Source of the DNA: Sediminivirga luteola
Lineage (GTDB): Bacteria > Actinomycetota > Actinomycetes > Actinomycetales > Brevibacteriaceae
Assembly: GCF_014639315.1 (NCBI RefSeq)
Contig: NZ_BMFY01000003.1
Location: forward strand, 186,001 to 250,000
Direction: 5' to 3'
DNA length: 64,000 nt
In this document: positions 1 to 8,595 of the stretch, piece by piece
How positions within the stretch are numbered: position 1 is the first letter of the stretch
How the letters are laid out: each line of letters starts with the position of its first letter
Notes under the pieces: generated by a model
The model's input: only the letters and a program-made list of their open reading frames with translations
The model's database searches: none
What the model was told of the DNA's origin: nothing
Made by a program: the position numbers and the translations under genes

Positions 1-430
1 CGTAGAGGGCATCGTAGAGCGAGCCGAAGCGCGCATTGGCGGCGTTGATGGCGAAGCGCGCGTTCAGCAGCGGCACCACCAGCTGGGGGCCCGCGACCTG
101 TGCGACCTCGGGGTCGATGCCCTCAGGATCGATCTGGACGGGACCGGGATCGGGTGCCAGGTAGCCGACCTCCTCCAGCAGTGCGCGGTAGCCGTCCGGA
201 TCGGCGATGGGTCCCGGGTGTGCGCGGTGGTAGGTGTCCAGCCGCTCCTGCAGCTCCTGGCGGATGCGCAGCAGCTCGGCGTTCCGGGGGGTCAGATCCG
301 CGATGATCCCGGCCAGCGATCCGAAGAACGCATCGGCGTCCACGCCCGTGCCCGGCAGCGCCTCCCGGACGGTGAAATCGTGCAGTGCCGCGGCCACCTG
401 CAGTCCGTGAACCGTGATGCGTTCGGTCAT
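1..430 (-). CDS. glcB: Malate synthase G, N-terminal part (partial)
   Basis: Condenses glyoxylate with acetyl-CoA to malate in the cytoplasmic glyoxylate bypass. Only the first ~143 codons are in the window; the gene continues off the left edge. The translation begins MTERITVHGLQVAAALHDF and reaches LLNARFAINAANARFGSLYD, a block typical of malate synthase G rather than the shorter isoform A. The ATG is at 428-430 (complement), preceded by a GAGGGGG ribosome site. It is divergent from an IclR-type regulator, a classical partner of glyoxylate-shunt genes, and a 15-bp palindrome lies just upstream of its start. The identity is confident; catalytic residues lie outside the window. Confidence 0.9.
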   Translation of the reverse strand, partial: MTERITVHGLQVAAALHDFTVREALPGTGVDADAFFGSLAGIIADLTPRNAELLRIRQELQERLDTYHRAHPGPIADPDGYRALLEEVGYLAPDPGPVQIDPEGIDPEVAQVAGPQLVVPLLNARFAINAANARFGSLYDALY

Positions 431-456
431 GACGCCCCCTCGCGATGCCTCATTTA

Positions 457-471
457 TTCCGTATTGCGGAA
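457..471. promoter_or_regulatory. 15-bp palindrome, candidate IclR-family operator
   Basis: TTCCG-TATTG-CGGAA is a perfect 5-5-5 inverted repeat 27 bp upstream of the glcB start, in the glcB/iclR divergent region. IclR-family proteins commonly bind dyads of this length with TTCC/GGAA ends. Assignment to the neighbouring regulator is inference from position. Confidence 0.5.
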
Positions 472-525
472 AAACTAATTTGCATGATGGAATGAAGTGA
501 ATCTAACCGGCCGGGTTCGGGGGTG

Positions 526-629
526 TCAACGAACGGCGGCGGTCTCAACGAACGCGGTCTCAACGAACAGGGTCTGAGGTGAACAGTCTCTCAGTGAACG
601 GTGACCCAGTGAACAGTGACCCAGTGGAC
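526..629. repeat. ~15-bp imperfect tandem repeat array
   Basis: GAAC (last copy GGAC) recurs at 531, 550, 565, 581, 596, 611 and 626. The last four intervals are exactly 15 bp apart from 581 onward. The first three units read TCAACGAAC; the later units read GTGAAC or GTGGAC within GTGACCCA. The array covers the upstream region of the IclR gene and any N-terminal extension from the ATG at 579, where it would encode VNGDP/VNSDP/VDSSA. It could be a multi-site operator or recent slippage. Confidence 0.6.
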
Positions 630-665
630 AGCAGCGCCGGCCAGAAGCGGCGCGGGGAGGCGGGC

Positions 666-1430
666 ATGGCCGAACGCGGCGGAGTCCAGTCGGTGCAGCG
701 GGTCCTGGATGTGCTGGAAGCCCTGGCCGCGCATGGCGGGGCCATGAGCCTGAGCCGCCTGGCTCAGGAGACGCGGCTCCCGGTGGCCACGCTGCACCGG
801 CTGGCCGGCACGCTGGTGGAACGGGGGTATCTGCGCCGGCTGCCGGACCGCGGGTACGCCCTGGGCTTCCGCCTGGCGCCGCTGGGCGCCACCGCCCACA
901 GCCTCATCGGCGGCCAGGCCGAGGCGATCCTCGCCGGACTGGTGGACGCGCTGGGGGAGACGGCGAACCTGGCGGTGCGGGCGGGAGACAGCGTGGAGTA
1001 CGTCGCCCAGGCGCCCTCGCCGCACCGGATGCGCATGTTCACGGAGGTGGGCCGCCGCGCGCCACTGCACAGCACCGGCGTGGGCAAGGCGCTGCTGGCC
1101 GCACAGCAGGACGCGGAGATCCGCGCCGTGCTCGAGCGCACCGGCATGTCCGCCGACACCGTGCACACCCGCACCGGCGTCCGGGAATTCCTGGCTGATA
1201 TCGCCCTGGTCCGGGACCGTGGCTGGGCGCTGGACGATCAGGAGCAGGAGATCGGCGTGCGCTGCGTTGCGGTCGCGGTGTTCTCCGCCGATCAGGTCGA
1301 TCCGGGGGCCAATGTGGCGCTTTCGGTTTCCGGGCCGGTCCCTCGGATGGACGACGCGCTGGTGGAACGCGCGGCCGGGGAGCTGGCCGCGGCCGCTGGG
1401 CGCCTCGGCGCGGTGCTGATGGAGGGCTGA
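666..1430 (+). CDS. IclR-family transcriptional regulator
   Basis: A 254-residue DNA-binding regulator. The N-terminal winged helix-turn-helix (about residues 1-65, GGVQSVQRVLDVLEALA then LSRLAQETRLPVATLHRL) is followed by the IclR effector-binding domain, which contains the family signature PLHSTGVGKALLAA. I chose the ATG at 666 because GGGGAGG sits a good distance upstream. An in-frame ATG at 579 would add 29 residues made largely of a five-residue repeat and has a weaker ribosome site. It is divergent from glcB, so control of malate synthase by glyoxylate, allantoin-type or aromatic effectors is likely but not shown. Confidence 0.88.
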   Translation: MAERGGVQSVQRVLDVLEALAAHGGAMSLSRLAQETRLPVATLHRLAGTLVERGYLRRLPDRGYALGFRLAPLGATAHSLIGGQAEAILAGLVDALGETANLAVRAGDSVEYVAQAPSPHRMRMFTEVGRRAPLHSTGVGKALLAAQQDAEIRAVLERTGMSADTVHTRTGVREFLADIALVRDRGWALDDQEQEIGVRCVAVAVFSADQVDPGANVALSVSGPVPRMDDALVERAAGELAAAAGRLGAVLMEG

Positions 1431-1557
1431 GGATCCCGCGTCGGCGCCGCGAGGTCCGGGAAGCGCGCCGCGGCGCGTGCCCATGCACGCGGTCTTCCGG
1501 CGCGTCGCGGGCCACGGCTGAGGGACGGGGCGGACATCGGCTTAGGATGAGCGCATC

Positions 1558-2991
1558 ATGACTCAGCCGTCCCCCGGATCCCCCCGCCCCGTGAACGAGC
1601 CGGGGAGCGTCCCCGCGCCTGGCGCGGCGCCGTTCCTGGTGTCTCTGGCGGTGCTGCTGGGCTGCCCGGCAGTGCCGTTCGCGGTCGGGGCAACGGCACC
1701 CTGGGGTTCCCCGGCGCCGTTCTTCGCGGCGCTGATCGTTCACCTCTTCGCCTGCGTCCTCTTGCTATGGCTGGCATGGCGCATCCGCCGCGCCGGCGGA
1801 ACGGGCCGACCTGCACTGGCGTTCGTCACTGCCGGCATGGCCGTGCTGGTCAGCATCGTCTCGTTCCTGCTGATGGCATACATCGCCTCGGCCTACGGTG
1901 CCAGCGGCGCATGGATGCGGCTGCGCTATGGCGTCGCCGGGCCGTCCGATTCCGGGTACCTCGGTGCGCTCGCCGCTGCCGGCCTGACGGTCATGTCCGC
2001 GCTCTGGCTGGTGGTCGTGATGCGGCGGCCACGCCTGGAGGCGGCCGGCCAGGAGGCCGCCGGTGCGTTCCGCAGGCGGGTGGCGGCGGCCGTCGCGCCG
2101 GCCCCCAGGCCGGTTGCTCTTGCCGTTACCGGGCCGCAAGACGGTTTCCTGAGGCGGCTTCTCTCCCCGTCCGCTCTTGCCGTGTGGGCCGCTGCCGCAC
2201 TCGTGACGGTTGCGGGGGTCTGCGCTGCCGGCTTCGGTCCGGACGCATACGCCTTGCCGGCGGCTGCCGCCGTCGTGCTGGCACCCGTCCCCGTGACCGC
2301 CTGGGCCGTGACGCAGTCCCTGTGGCGCCCCGATGAGGAGCTCGGCGTGGTGATGGCTGCGCTGTGGCGGACCATGACGGTGCCCTTCGTCACGGTGCCG
2401 GGGCTGGCGGCGTTGTCCTTCCTGACCGGCCTGCTGTCGCCGGTACGCAGCGGATTCGCCGCGAGGCCCTGGCCGGCGACCAGCTGGGAGGGTCCGCTGC
2501 CGGCGGCCGGGGACTCCGTGTTCGGGTGGCTGGGACTGAGCGTGTTCATCGGGCTGCTGGGAGCCCTGCTCGCCGGCCTGATCCTCAGCGTGGCCGTGGT
2601 GCTGCCGGTTGCGGCGTTCTTCATGCCCGAGCGGGTCATCCAGGACAATATGCTGAACACCGACCGGGCGCACTATGCTGCAAATGTCACCTCCGTGCGC
2701 GCCTTGAGCCTGCTCGTCCCCCTGCTGTTCCTCATCCCCGGCCTGCTGGTCGCGGCCCGTCAGGGCAGCCCGTGGTGGTGGCTCGGCATCGTGCTCATCC
2801 CAGTCGGCTTGTTCCTGATGTACGTCGTGTGGAGCCAGCAGCGCGTGGACCACGGGAAGCGGGCGCGATGGGGCGTGCCGGGCATATCCCATCCGAACGA
2901 CCCGCCGCCGGAGCCGCTTCCACGGCGTCGCCCGGCTGACGACCCTGCCGCGCCCGGCGATGTTCCGGACGGTTCAGGCCGAGACCAATGA
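1558..2991 (+). CDS. Polytopic membrane protein, function unknown
   Basis: A 477-residue protein with a proline-rich cytoplasmic start and about nine or ten hydrophobic segments (roughly residues 24-45, 52-74, 85-108, 133-153, 205-228, 231-252, 270-292, 323-356, 384-400 and 406-423). It ends in a charged, proline-rich tail of about 50 residues. I recognise no catalytic or transport motif. A TAGGAT hexamer at 1543-1548, nine bases before the ATG, suggests a leaderless transcript. The next gene starts 29 bp downstream on the same strand and also encodes a membrane protein, so the two probably form a unit. Confidence 0.65.
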   Translation: MTQPSPGSPRPVNEPGSVPAPGAAPFLVSLAVLLGCPAVPFAVGATAPWGSPAPFFAALIVHLFACVLLLWLAWRIRRAGGTGRPALAFVTAGMAVLVSIVSFLLMAYIASAYGASGAWMRLRYGVAGPSDSGYLGALAAAGLTVMSALWLVVVMRRPRLEAAGQEAAGAFRRRVAAAVAPAPRPVALAVTGPQDGFLRRLLSPSALAVWAAAALVTVAGVCAAGFGPDAYALPAAAAVVLAPVPVTAWAVTQSLWRPDEELGVVMAALWRTMTVPFVTVPGLAALSFLTGLLSPVRSGFAARPWPATSWEGPLPAAGDSVFGWLGLSVFIGLLGALLAGLILSVAVVLPVAAFFMPERVIQDNMLNTDRAHYAANVTSVRALSLLVPLLFLIPGLLVAARQGSPWWWLGIVLIPVGLFLMYVVWSQQRVDHGKRARWGVPGISHPNDPPPEPLPRRRPADDPAAPGDVPDGSGRDQ

Positions 2992-3020
2992 CCCGTTCCT
3001 ATTAAGTGAAAGAAGTCCTC

Positions 3021-3569
3021 ATGGCTCTCAAAGGTGACCCGGCCCTTTCCGGGCGACCCGAGCAGTTCGAACTCGTCGCCTCGCCTCAGCGGGCCAGGTT
3101 CTTCCGGACGATGGCGGCGGCCGCGCCCGTCGCACCGCTGGTCATCGCGGTGATCGGCTTCGCCGGCGGTAATATCAGCCTCGGCGTGATCGGCGCGGTG
3201 ATCGCGGTGGCTGCGCCCGGCGTGATGCTGTGGCTGGCGGGCCAGGTGCGGGAGTGGCGGCTGCGCGACGGCAGGCCGCTGCGTTCGCTGACCCTCGCCT
3301 TGAACGAGGACCCCGAGCAGGCGTGGCGGCGGCTGGCCTCCGGCGACCCGGCACAGTACACGCCGATGAAGGTGCAGGCGCCCACCGAGAACGCCGCAGC
3401 CAGGCTGCAGGCGTTCTGGCCCGAGGACGAGCGGGTCACGTTCGTCGTCATCGTGAGCGGCAGCGGGCAGCACGCAACCCCCTCGGAGATCATCGAACTG
3501 CGAGACGCCCAGCACGAGACCTTCCAGGCGGCCCGCGCACAGGGACTGCAGAAGGCCTACGCCGGCTGA
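3021..3569 (+). CDS. Small two-helix membrane protein, function unknown
   Basis: A 182-residue protein with two closely spaced transmembrane segments (about residues 31-54 and 57-75). A soluble C-terminal domain of about 105 residues follows and includes a beta-rich stretch ERVTFVVIVSGSGQ. The ATG at 3021 follows AAAGAAG; a GTG at 3006 in the same frame is possible but lies inside that ribosome site. It probably shares a transcript with the polytopic membrane protein upstream. I recognise no family. A shared role in envelope physiology is the most that position supports. Confidence 0.6.
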   Translation: MALKGDPALSGRPEQFELVASPQRARFFRTMAAAAPVAPLVIAVIGFAGGNISLGVIGAVIAVAAPGVMLWLAGQVREWRLRDGRPLRSLTLALNEDPEQAWRRLASGDPAQYTPMKVQAPTENAAARLQAFWPEDERVTFVVIVSGSGQHATPSEIIELRDAQHETFQAARAQGLQKAYAG

Positions 3570-3647
3570 GCCCGCTGCCCTTGGCCTGCGCTACCGTTTA
3601 TGGGCGTTCTGCGCTACCTTCTGCCGACTGTCTGCACTACCGTCTGC

Positions 3648-4538
3648 TCACCCCTCGCCGGCGGCCACGGTCGCCTCGGCCCATTCCGTCAGGCCGCCGA
3701 CGATCGTCAGGGCCAGGATCTCCTGGCCCTCCTCGCTGCGGAGGAACGCGGCCTCCTCGGCATTGCGCATCTCGCCGAGTTCCAGGATCACCGCGGGCAC
3801 CTCGGCGTGGTTGAGGCCGGCCAGATCCGGGCGGCGGGAGATGCCGTCGGCGCCGTAGGCGGTGTTGATCGGCCGGCCGGCGTCCTCCAGAGCGAGGGCC
3901 AGTGCCCGGGCCAGCGCCTCGGAGGGCTCTCCCTGTGCCTCGTTCAGCGGCGGATCGGAGACGATGACGTGGAAACCCTGGGCGGAAGCGGATTCGGAGC
4001 CGTTCGCGTGCAGGCTCAGCAGGGCATCGGCGTCCGCGTCCCCGGCGAACCGGCCGCGTTCGTCGACGCAGGGGCCGACGCCCTCATCGTCCTCCCGGCT
4101 GAGCACCACCTCGGCACCGCGCTGCTGGAGCTCTTCGCGTAGGAGCTGGGCCATCTCCCAGGTGAACACGTGCTCGGGCCAGCCGTCGTTCGTCGCGGTG
4201 CCGGTGGTGTTGCAGGCTTTCTGGCCGCCCCTGCCATCGGGCACCGGCGTGTTGATCTGCCCGGGATTGGCGGCGTTGCCGCCGTTGTGCCCGGGATCGA
4301 TCGCGATGGTCATGCCCTCTAGTGCAGTCGCTGGATGCTCCTCCGGCGCCGCTGGGCTCTCCTCGCCCGCGGGATCACCGTAGCGGTCCCGGTCGTTTCC
4401 GTCGTCCTGCCCGGCCGCTGTGGTGGCCGCGCCAGGAGAGGCCTCGGCGCGGGTCTGCGGGCTGGCGGTCGCCGCGCAGCCTGAGGTGAGAATGACGATG
4501 GCGGCCGCACAGAGTGCGACCGCCATCCTCGGGCTCAT
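3648..4538 (-). CDS. N-acetylmuramoyl-L-alanine amidase, lipoprotein (Amidase_3)
   Basis: A zinc amidase that cleaves the lactyl-amide bond between MurNAc and the stem peptide of peptidoglycan. The first 21 residues form a lipoprotein signal ending TSGC (lipidated Cys21). A low-complexity Ala/Asp/Glu linker to about residue 73 precedes the Amidase_3 fold. Zinc-ligand and catalytic blocks are visible: IAIDPGHNGG (His84), PEHVFTWEMA, LSLHANGS and ILELGEMRN. The ATG at 4538 is chosen because it gives the lipobox; 88 further upstream codons in frame overlap the next gene and have no signal. No cell-wall-binding domain is present, so membrane anchoring probably supplies localisation. Confidence 0.85.
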   Translation of the reverse strand: MSPRMAVALCAAAIVILTSGCAATASPQTRAEASPGAATTAAGQDDGNDRDRYGDPAGEESPAAPEEHPATALEGMTIAIDPGHNGGNAANPGQINTPVPDGRGGQKACNTTGTATNDGWPEHVFTWEMAQLLREELQQRGAEVVLSREDDEGVGPCVDERGRFAGDADADALLSLHANGSESASAQGFHVIVSDPPLNEAQGEPSEALARALALALEDAGRPINTAYGADGISRRPDLAGLNHAEVPAVILELGEMRNAEEAAFLRSEEGQEILALTIVGGLTEWAEATVAAGEG

Positions 4539-4564
4539 CGGTTGTCCGGGCCGGTTCGGCGATC

Positions 4565-4768
4565 TCAGGCGTCTTGGGCCTGCAGGCGCCCGGACTCGTC
4601 GTGGATCTTCGCGTCCCGCGCTTCCAGGGCCTCGGCGTGCCGGCGGCCGTGGTGGGCGCAGAACAGCAGTTCGCCGCTGCTCAGCTGGACGCGGACATAC
4701 GCCTGTGCCCCGCACTGATCGCAGCGATCGGCGGCCGTCAGCGAGGCATCGGCGGCGAGGGTCGGCAT
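4565..4768 (-). CDS. DUF7455 zinc-ribbon-like small protein
   Basis: A 67-residue protein with CDQCGAQAYV near the N-terminus and LLFCAHHGRRHAEAL in the middle. This is a Cys-x2-Cys plus Cys-x-His-His pattern that could bind zinc. I recognise it as the actinobacterial DUF7455 family, usually found beside the type II topoisomerase gene, as here. GGAGG lies immediately before the ATG. It sits upstream of the amidase on the same strand, 26 bp away. The molecular function is not known to me. Confidence 0.8.
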   Translation of the reverse strand: MPTLAADASLTAADRCDQCGAQAYVRVQLSSGELLFCAHHGRRHAEALEARDAKIHDESGRLQAQDA

Positions 4769-5024
4769 GGCATCCTCCAGAATCGGGTATCCCTTGTCTC
4801 ACCGTTCTAGCACGAATAGGGCGGCAGCTATTCCTCCGCGGAGGCCTGGAAGCCCTGCGTTCGCCCCCCGCTGAATCCTGTCATGAGCCCGCGCGCCCGG
4901 CATGCCCGTTCAGGGCGCGCCTTCCCGGGCTCTGTCCGTCCCGCGCAGTAGAGTGATGAGGGCCCTAGGACAGGGCGATGAACACGTCGAAGACGCAGCG
5001 CGAGACGATACGAGGAGTTGATCA

Positions 5025-7139
5025 GTGGCGGCGGCCGAATCCTACAGCGCACGGCACCTCTCCGTCCTGGAGGGACTCGAGGCGGTGCGCAAGCGCCCGG
5101 GCATGTACATCGGCTCCACCGACTCCCGCGGCCTCATGCACTGCCTGTGGGAGATCATCGACAACTCGGTGGACGAGGCCCTGGCGGGGTTCGGCTCCCG
5201 GATCGAGATCACCCTGCACCCGGACGGCTCGGTCGAGGTGGTCGACGACGGGCGCGGCATCCCGGTGGACGTCGAGCCCAAGACGGGCCTGACCGGCGTC
5301 GAGGTCGTCATGACGAAACTCCACGCCGGCGGCAAGTTCGGTGGCGGCTCCTACGCCGCCGCCGGCGGCCTGCACGGCGTGGGCGCCTCGGTCGTGAACG
5401 CGCTTTCGGCGCGGATGGACGTCCAGGTCACGCGCGGCGGCAAGGTCCACCAGATGTCCTTCCGCCGCGGCGAGCCGGGGGAGTTCCGCGACGGCAAGGA
5501 CGGTCCCTCGCCGGACGCGCCGTTCAGCCCTTTCGAGCAATCCAGCGAACTGAAGATCGTCGGCAAGGCCAAACGCGGCGTGAGCGGAACCCGGATCCGG
5601 TACTGGTCCGATGCGCAGATCTTCCTCAAGACCGCGCAGTTCTCCTATGCCGAGCTGGCCGACCGCGCCCGCCAGACCGCCTTCCTGGTGCCCGGGCTGC
5701 AGATCGTCGTCCGCGACCGGCGGGGAGTCCAGCGGGACGAGGAGGGCCAGCCGCTGCCGGAGGTGGAAGAGGTCTTCCACTACGAGGGCGGCATCTCCGA
5801 GTTCGCCGACTACCTGGCGATCGATCCGCCGCTCACGGACACCTGGCGGTTGCAGGGCGCCGGCACCTTCACCGAGACCGTGCCGGTGCTCAACGACAAG
5901 GGGCACATGGTCTCCACGGACGTGGAGCGCGAGGTCGTGGTGGACATCGCGCTGCGCTGGGGGACCGGGTACGAGACCCGGGTGAAGACCTTCGTCAACA
6001 TCATCGCCACGCCCAAGGGCGGTACGCACCTGAACGGGTTCGAGCAGGGGCTGCTCAAGACCGTGCGGAAACAGGCCGAGGCCCAGGCCCGGCGGCTGAA
6101 GATGGGCAAGGACAAGCTGGAGAAGGACGATGTGCTGGCCGGTCTGACCGCGGTCGTCACCGTCCGGCTGGCCGAGCCTCAGTTCGAGGGCCAGACCAAG
6201 GAGGTGCTGGGCACCTCGGCGGTGCGGCAGATCGTCTCCCGCACCGTGGAGCAGGAACTCACCGCCCTGCTGACCAGCTCCAAGCGGCAGCTGAAGCAGC
6301 AGTCCTCGGTGCTGCTGGAGAAGGTCGTCGCGGAGATGAAATCCCGCATCGCGGCCCGCACCCACAAGGAGAACCAGCGGCGCAAAACGGCACTGGAGTC
6401 CTCCTCGCTGCCGGCCAAGCTGCGGGACTGCCGCAGCACGGACGTCGAGTCCAGCGAGCTGTTCATCGTGGAGGGCGACTCCGCGATGGGCACGGCGATC
6501 CCGGCCCGCAACTCCGACTTCCAGGCGCTGTTCCCCATCCGGGGCAAGATCCTCAACGTCCAGAAGGCAAGCGTCGGCGATATGCTCGCCAACGCCGAGT
6601 GCGCAGCCATCATCCAGGTGATGGGAGCCGGTTCCGGCCGCAGCTTCGATCTGTCGGCCGCCCGCTACGGCAAGGTCGTCATCATGACGGACGCCGACGT
6701 CGACGGCGCGCACATCCGCACGCTGCTGCTGACCCTGTTCTTCCGGTACATGCGCCCCCTCATCGGCGCCGGGCGCGTCTTCGCGGCGGTGCCGCCGCTG
6801 CACCGGGTGGAGGTGATCCGCGGCCGGGGCAAGCCCAATGAGTACGTCTACACCTACTCCGACGCGGAGCTGACCGCGCTGCTGAAGAAACTCGAACGCT
6901 CGGGCACCCGGTACAAGGAGCCGATCCAGCGGTACAAAGGACTGGGCGAGATGGACGCCGACCAGCTGGCCGAAACGACGATGGATCCGAGCCTGCGCAC
7001 GCTGCGCCGTGTCACCATGACCGACGCGGAGGACGCCGAACGGGTCTTCGAACTGCTCATGGGTTCCGAGGTCGCTCCGCGGAAGGACTTCATCGTGACC
7101 GGCGCGGCCGGCCTGGACGCGGACCGCATCGACGCCTGA
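5025..7139 (+). CDS. parE: DNA topoisomerase IV subunit B (GyrB/ParE family)
   Basis: ATPase subunit of a type IIA topoisomerase that decatenates or relaxes DNA. The 704 residues include the GHKL ATP-binding motifs (EIIDNSVDEALAG, DDGRGIPV, GGLHGVGASVVNALS), the transducer domain and a TOPRIM domain with FIVEGDSAMG and IMTDADVDGAHIRTL. The C-terminal EPIQRYKGLGEMD block is typical of the family. EGDSAMG rather than EGDSAGG, the DUF7455 neighbour and the absence of a nearby gyrA/dnaN favour ParE over GyrB. The start is GTG with AGGAG ten bases upstream. A TAGAGT hexamer at 4949-4954 is a likely -10. Intergenic 4803-5024 shows nothing else. Confidence 0.88.
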   Translation: MAAAESYSARHLSVLEGLEAVRKRPGMYIGSTDSRGLMHCLWEIIDNSVDEALAGFGSRIEITLHPDGSVEVVDDGRGIPVDVEPKTGLTGVEVVMTKLHAGGKFGGGSYAAAGGLHGVGASVVNALSARMDVQVTRGGKVHQMSFRRGEPGEFRDGKDGPSPDAPFSPFEQSSELKIVGKAKRGVSGTRIRYWSDAQIFLKTAQFSYAELADRARQTAFLVPGLQIVVRDRRGVQRDEEGQPLPEVEEVFHYEGGISEFADYLAIDPPLTDTWRLQGAGTFTETVPVLNDKGHMVSTDVEREVVVDIALRWGTGYETRVKTFVNIIATPKGGTHLNGFEQGLLKTVRKQAEAQARRLKMGKDKLEKDDVLAGLTAVVTVRLAEPQFEGQTKEVLGTSAVRQIVSRTVEQELTALLTSSKRQLKQQSSVLLEKVVAEMKSRIAARTHKENQRRKTALESSSLPAKLRDCRSTDVESSELFIVEGDSAMGTAIPARNSDFQALFPIRGKILNVQKASVGDMLANAECAAIIQVMGAGSGRSFDLSAARYGKVVIMTDADVDGAHIRTLLLTLFFRYMRPLIGAGRVFAAVPPLHRVEVIRGRGKPNEYVYTYSDAELTALLKKLERSGTRYKEPIQRYKGLGEMDADQLAETTMDPSLRTLRRVTMTDAEDAERVFELLMGSEVAPRKDFIVTGAAGLDADRIDA

Positions 7140-7209
7140 GACCGCATCCGGCACGACCGGCGCTCGGGCCGCCGGGGCGGCGGCTTCCGCCTTGCGGTCC
7201 CTTCCCGCG

Positions 7210-8115
7210 CTACAGGTAGAGACCGCTGCCGAGGACCATCACGGTGGGCACCAGGAACAGCCCAACCGCGGCGGCGATGAGCGTCGTCCGGGTGCGCAGG
7301 CTCACCTGGGGGAGCGGCGCTGACAGCCGTTGCAGCCGGTAGCGCACATCGGGTCGCAGGCCGCCGTCCTCGCCCGCGGCGGTCTTCTCGATGGCGCTGC
7401 GCAGATCCTCGCACGGCACGCGCCGGCGGGCGGCGTCATCGGCCATGATCTCGATCAGCTCGCGCACGCTCGCCAGCGCCGCCTTGGGGGCGAAGAAGCC
7501 CGGGCTCGCCTTGCGCCAGGCCAGGAACGGCAGCATGAGCACATCGTGGCGCAGTCGCAGATGCGCCGTCTCATGCTCCACGACCGCGCGCCGCTCCGCC
7601 TCGTTCAGCAGGCTGACCAGGCCGGTGGAGAGCACCGTCGTGGGTGTGCCACCCGAGGGCAGGCAGTAGGCGACGGGGGCGCTGGTGGGCAGGATACGGG
7701 TGTGCGGGTCATCGGCGTCGGGAGTGGTCAGGACGGTCAGGAGGGCCCGGTGCCGGCGGCGCTGCTGCTGGGCGCGGAACGCGGAGTAGGCGAGCATGAG
7801 GCACAGGTGCGCCAGATACAGCAGGCCCAGGACGAGGAGGATCAGGCGCAGCGCGGGCATCGTGCCGCCGTCGATCAGGGCGCGGTGATCGCGCAGGGCC
7901 AGGACCGCCGCCGGAAGATTCCCGCCCAGCGGGGCCAGCGCGTAGACGATGACGGCGCCGATCAGCGCCAGGCCGCCGGAGAGGCCGATGGACTGCCACA
8001 GCACCAGATAGGCGAGCGGGTCCGAGGTGGTGCGGCGTCGGCGATGCAGCGCCAGGGGGACGGGCCAGGCCAGCAGCAGCGCGAGCACGGCCAGCAGCCC
8101 TCCGATGACCAACAT
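7210..8115 (-). CDS. M56-family (BlaR1/MecR1-like) membrane metalloprotease
   Basis: A 301-residue integral membrane protease of the antirepressor type. Hydrophobic helices occur at about residues 2-22, 35-60 and 88-112. The cytoplasmic zinc site is VVEHETAHLRLRHD (HEXXH at 181-185) with a downstream glutamate in ELIEIMADDAA, and a last helix lies near residues 278-300. It lacks the penicillin-sensing domain of true BlaR1, so the signal it reads is unknown and is probably sensed in the membrane. It lies 90 bp after the blaI-type gene. TAGGAT six bases before the ATG may give it a separate leaderless promoter. M56 partners usually inactivate the BlaI-type repressor encoded beside them. Confidence 0.85.
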   Translation of the reverse strand: MLVIGGLLAVLALLLAWPVPLALHRRRRTTSDPLAYLVLWQSIGLSGGLALIGAVIVYALAPLGGNLPAAVLALRDHRALIDGGTMPALRLILLVLGLLYLAHLCLMLAYSAFRAQQQRRRHRALLTVLTTPDADDPHTRILPTSAPVAYCLPSGGTPTTVLSTGLVSLLNEAERRAVVEHETAHLRLRHDVLMLPFLAWRKASPGFFAPKAALASVRELIEIMADDAARRRVPCEDLRSAIEKTAAGEDGGLRPDVRYRLQRLSAPLPQVSLRTRTTLIAAAVGLFLVPTVMVLGSGLYL

Positions 8116-8205
8116 GGTCCAATCCTAGGGAGAGAGGGGCCTTCGAGCGAAAGCGACCGGGCCATCCGCCGGCCCCGAGGTGCGCAGGGCGTGCGTCGGG
8201 ATCGG

Positions 8206-8553
8206 TCAGCTGGAACCGAGAAGCCGGCGCAGGAGGGCAGTGTCTTCCTTGTCCACGGTGCCCAGGAACCGGGCCAGCACGGCCTCGCGGTCCGGGGCCT
8301 GGCCGAGAGCATCACTCATCAGCTCGGCCACGTGCTCCTCGCGGGAGGAGGCGGCGCGGTAACGATGCGGGCGCTCGCCACGGCGGCGGGTGACGAACTT
8401 CTTCTTCTCCAGCCGCGAGAGCACCGTATGCACGGTGGTGAGGGCGAGGTCGCGGTCGGCGAACGACTCCCGGATCTCCGCCGCGGTCAGGCCGTCCTCG
8501 GCCGCCCACAGCTGATCCATGACGCTGCGTTCCAGCTCTCCAAGCGTTTCCAC
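8206..8553 (-). CDS. BlaI/MecI/CopY-family transcriptional repressor
   Basis: A 115-residue winged-helix repressor: GELERSVMDQLWAAEDGLTAAEIRESF, then TTVHTVLSRLEKKKFVTRRR (recognition helix and wing), then a C-terminal dimerisation region. I chose the GTG at 8553; AGGAGG lies 13 nt upstream. The in-frame ATG at 8595 would add residues with no family match. It is divergent from cydA, with three TTCTA-type inverted repeats in the 160 bp between them, matching the habit of BlaI proteins to bind dyads in their own divergent promoters. Its partner protease is the next gene. I infer that it represses the cyd operon and itself. Confidence 0.88.
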   Translation of the reverse strand: METLGELERSVMDQLWAAEDGLTAAEIRESFADRDLALTTVHTVLSRLEKKKFVTRRRGERPHRYRAASSREEHVAELMSDALGQAPDREAVLARFLGTVDKEDTALLRRLLGSS

Positions 8554-8595
8554 GGTGTGTCCGCATCCTCCTGGTCTCGGGTCCCGTCGACACAA

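Noticed and set aside
5025-7139. Calling this gene gyrB.
   Set aside because: EGDSAMG in the TOPRIM block, the DUF7455 neighbour and the lack of dnaN/recF/gyrA nearby fit the actinobacterial ParE locus better, though the family cannot be fully separated by eye.
7140-7209. GC-rich partial dyad between convergent parE and the M56 gene as a terminator.
   Set aside because: The stem is short and irregular with no U-tract, so it is not listed as a feature.
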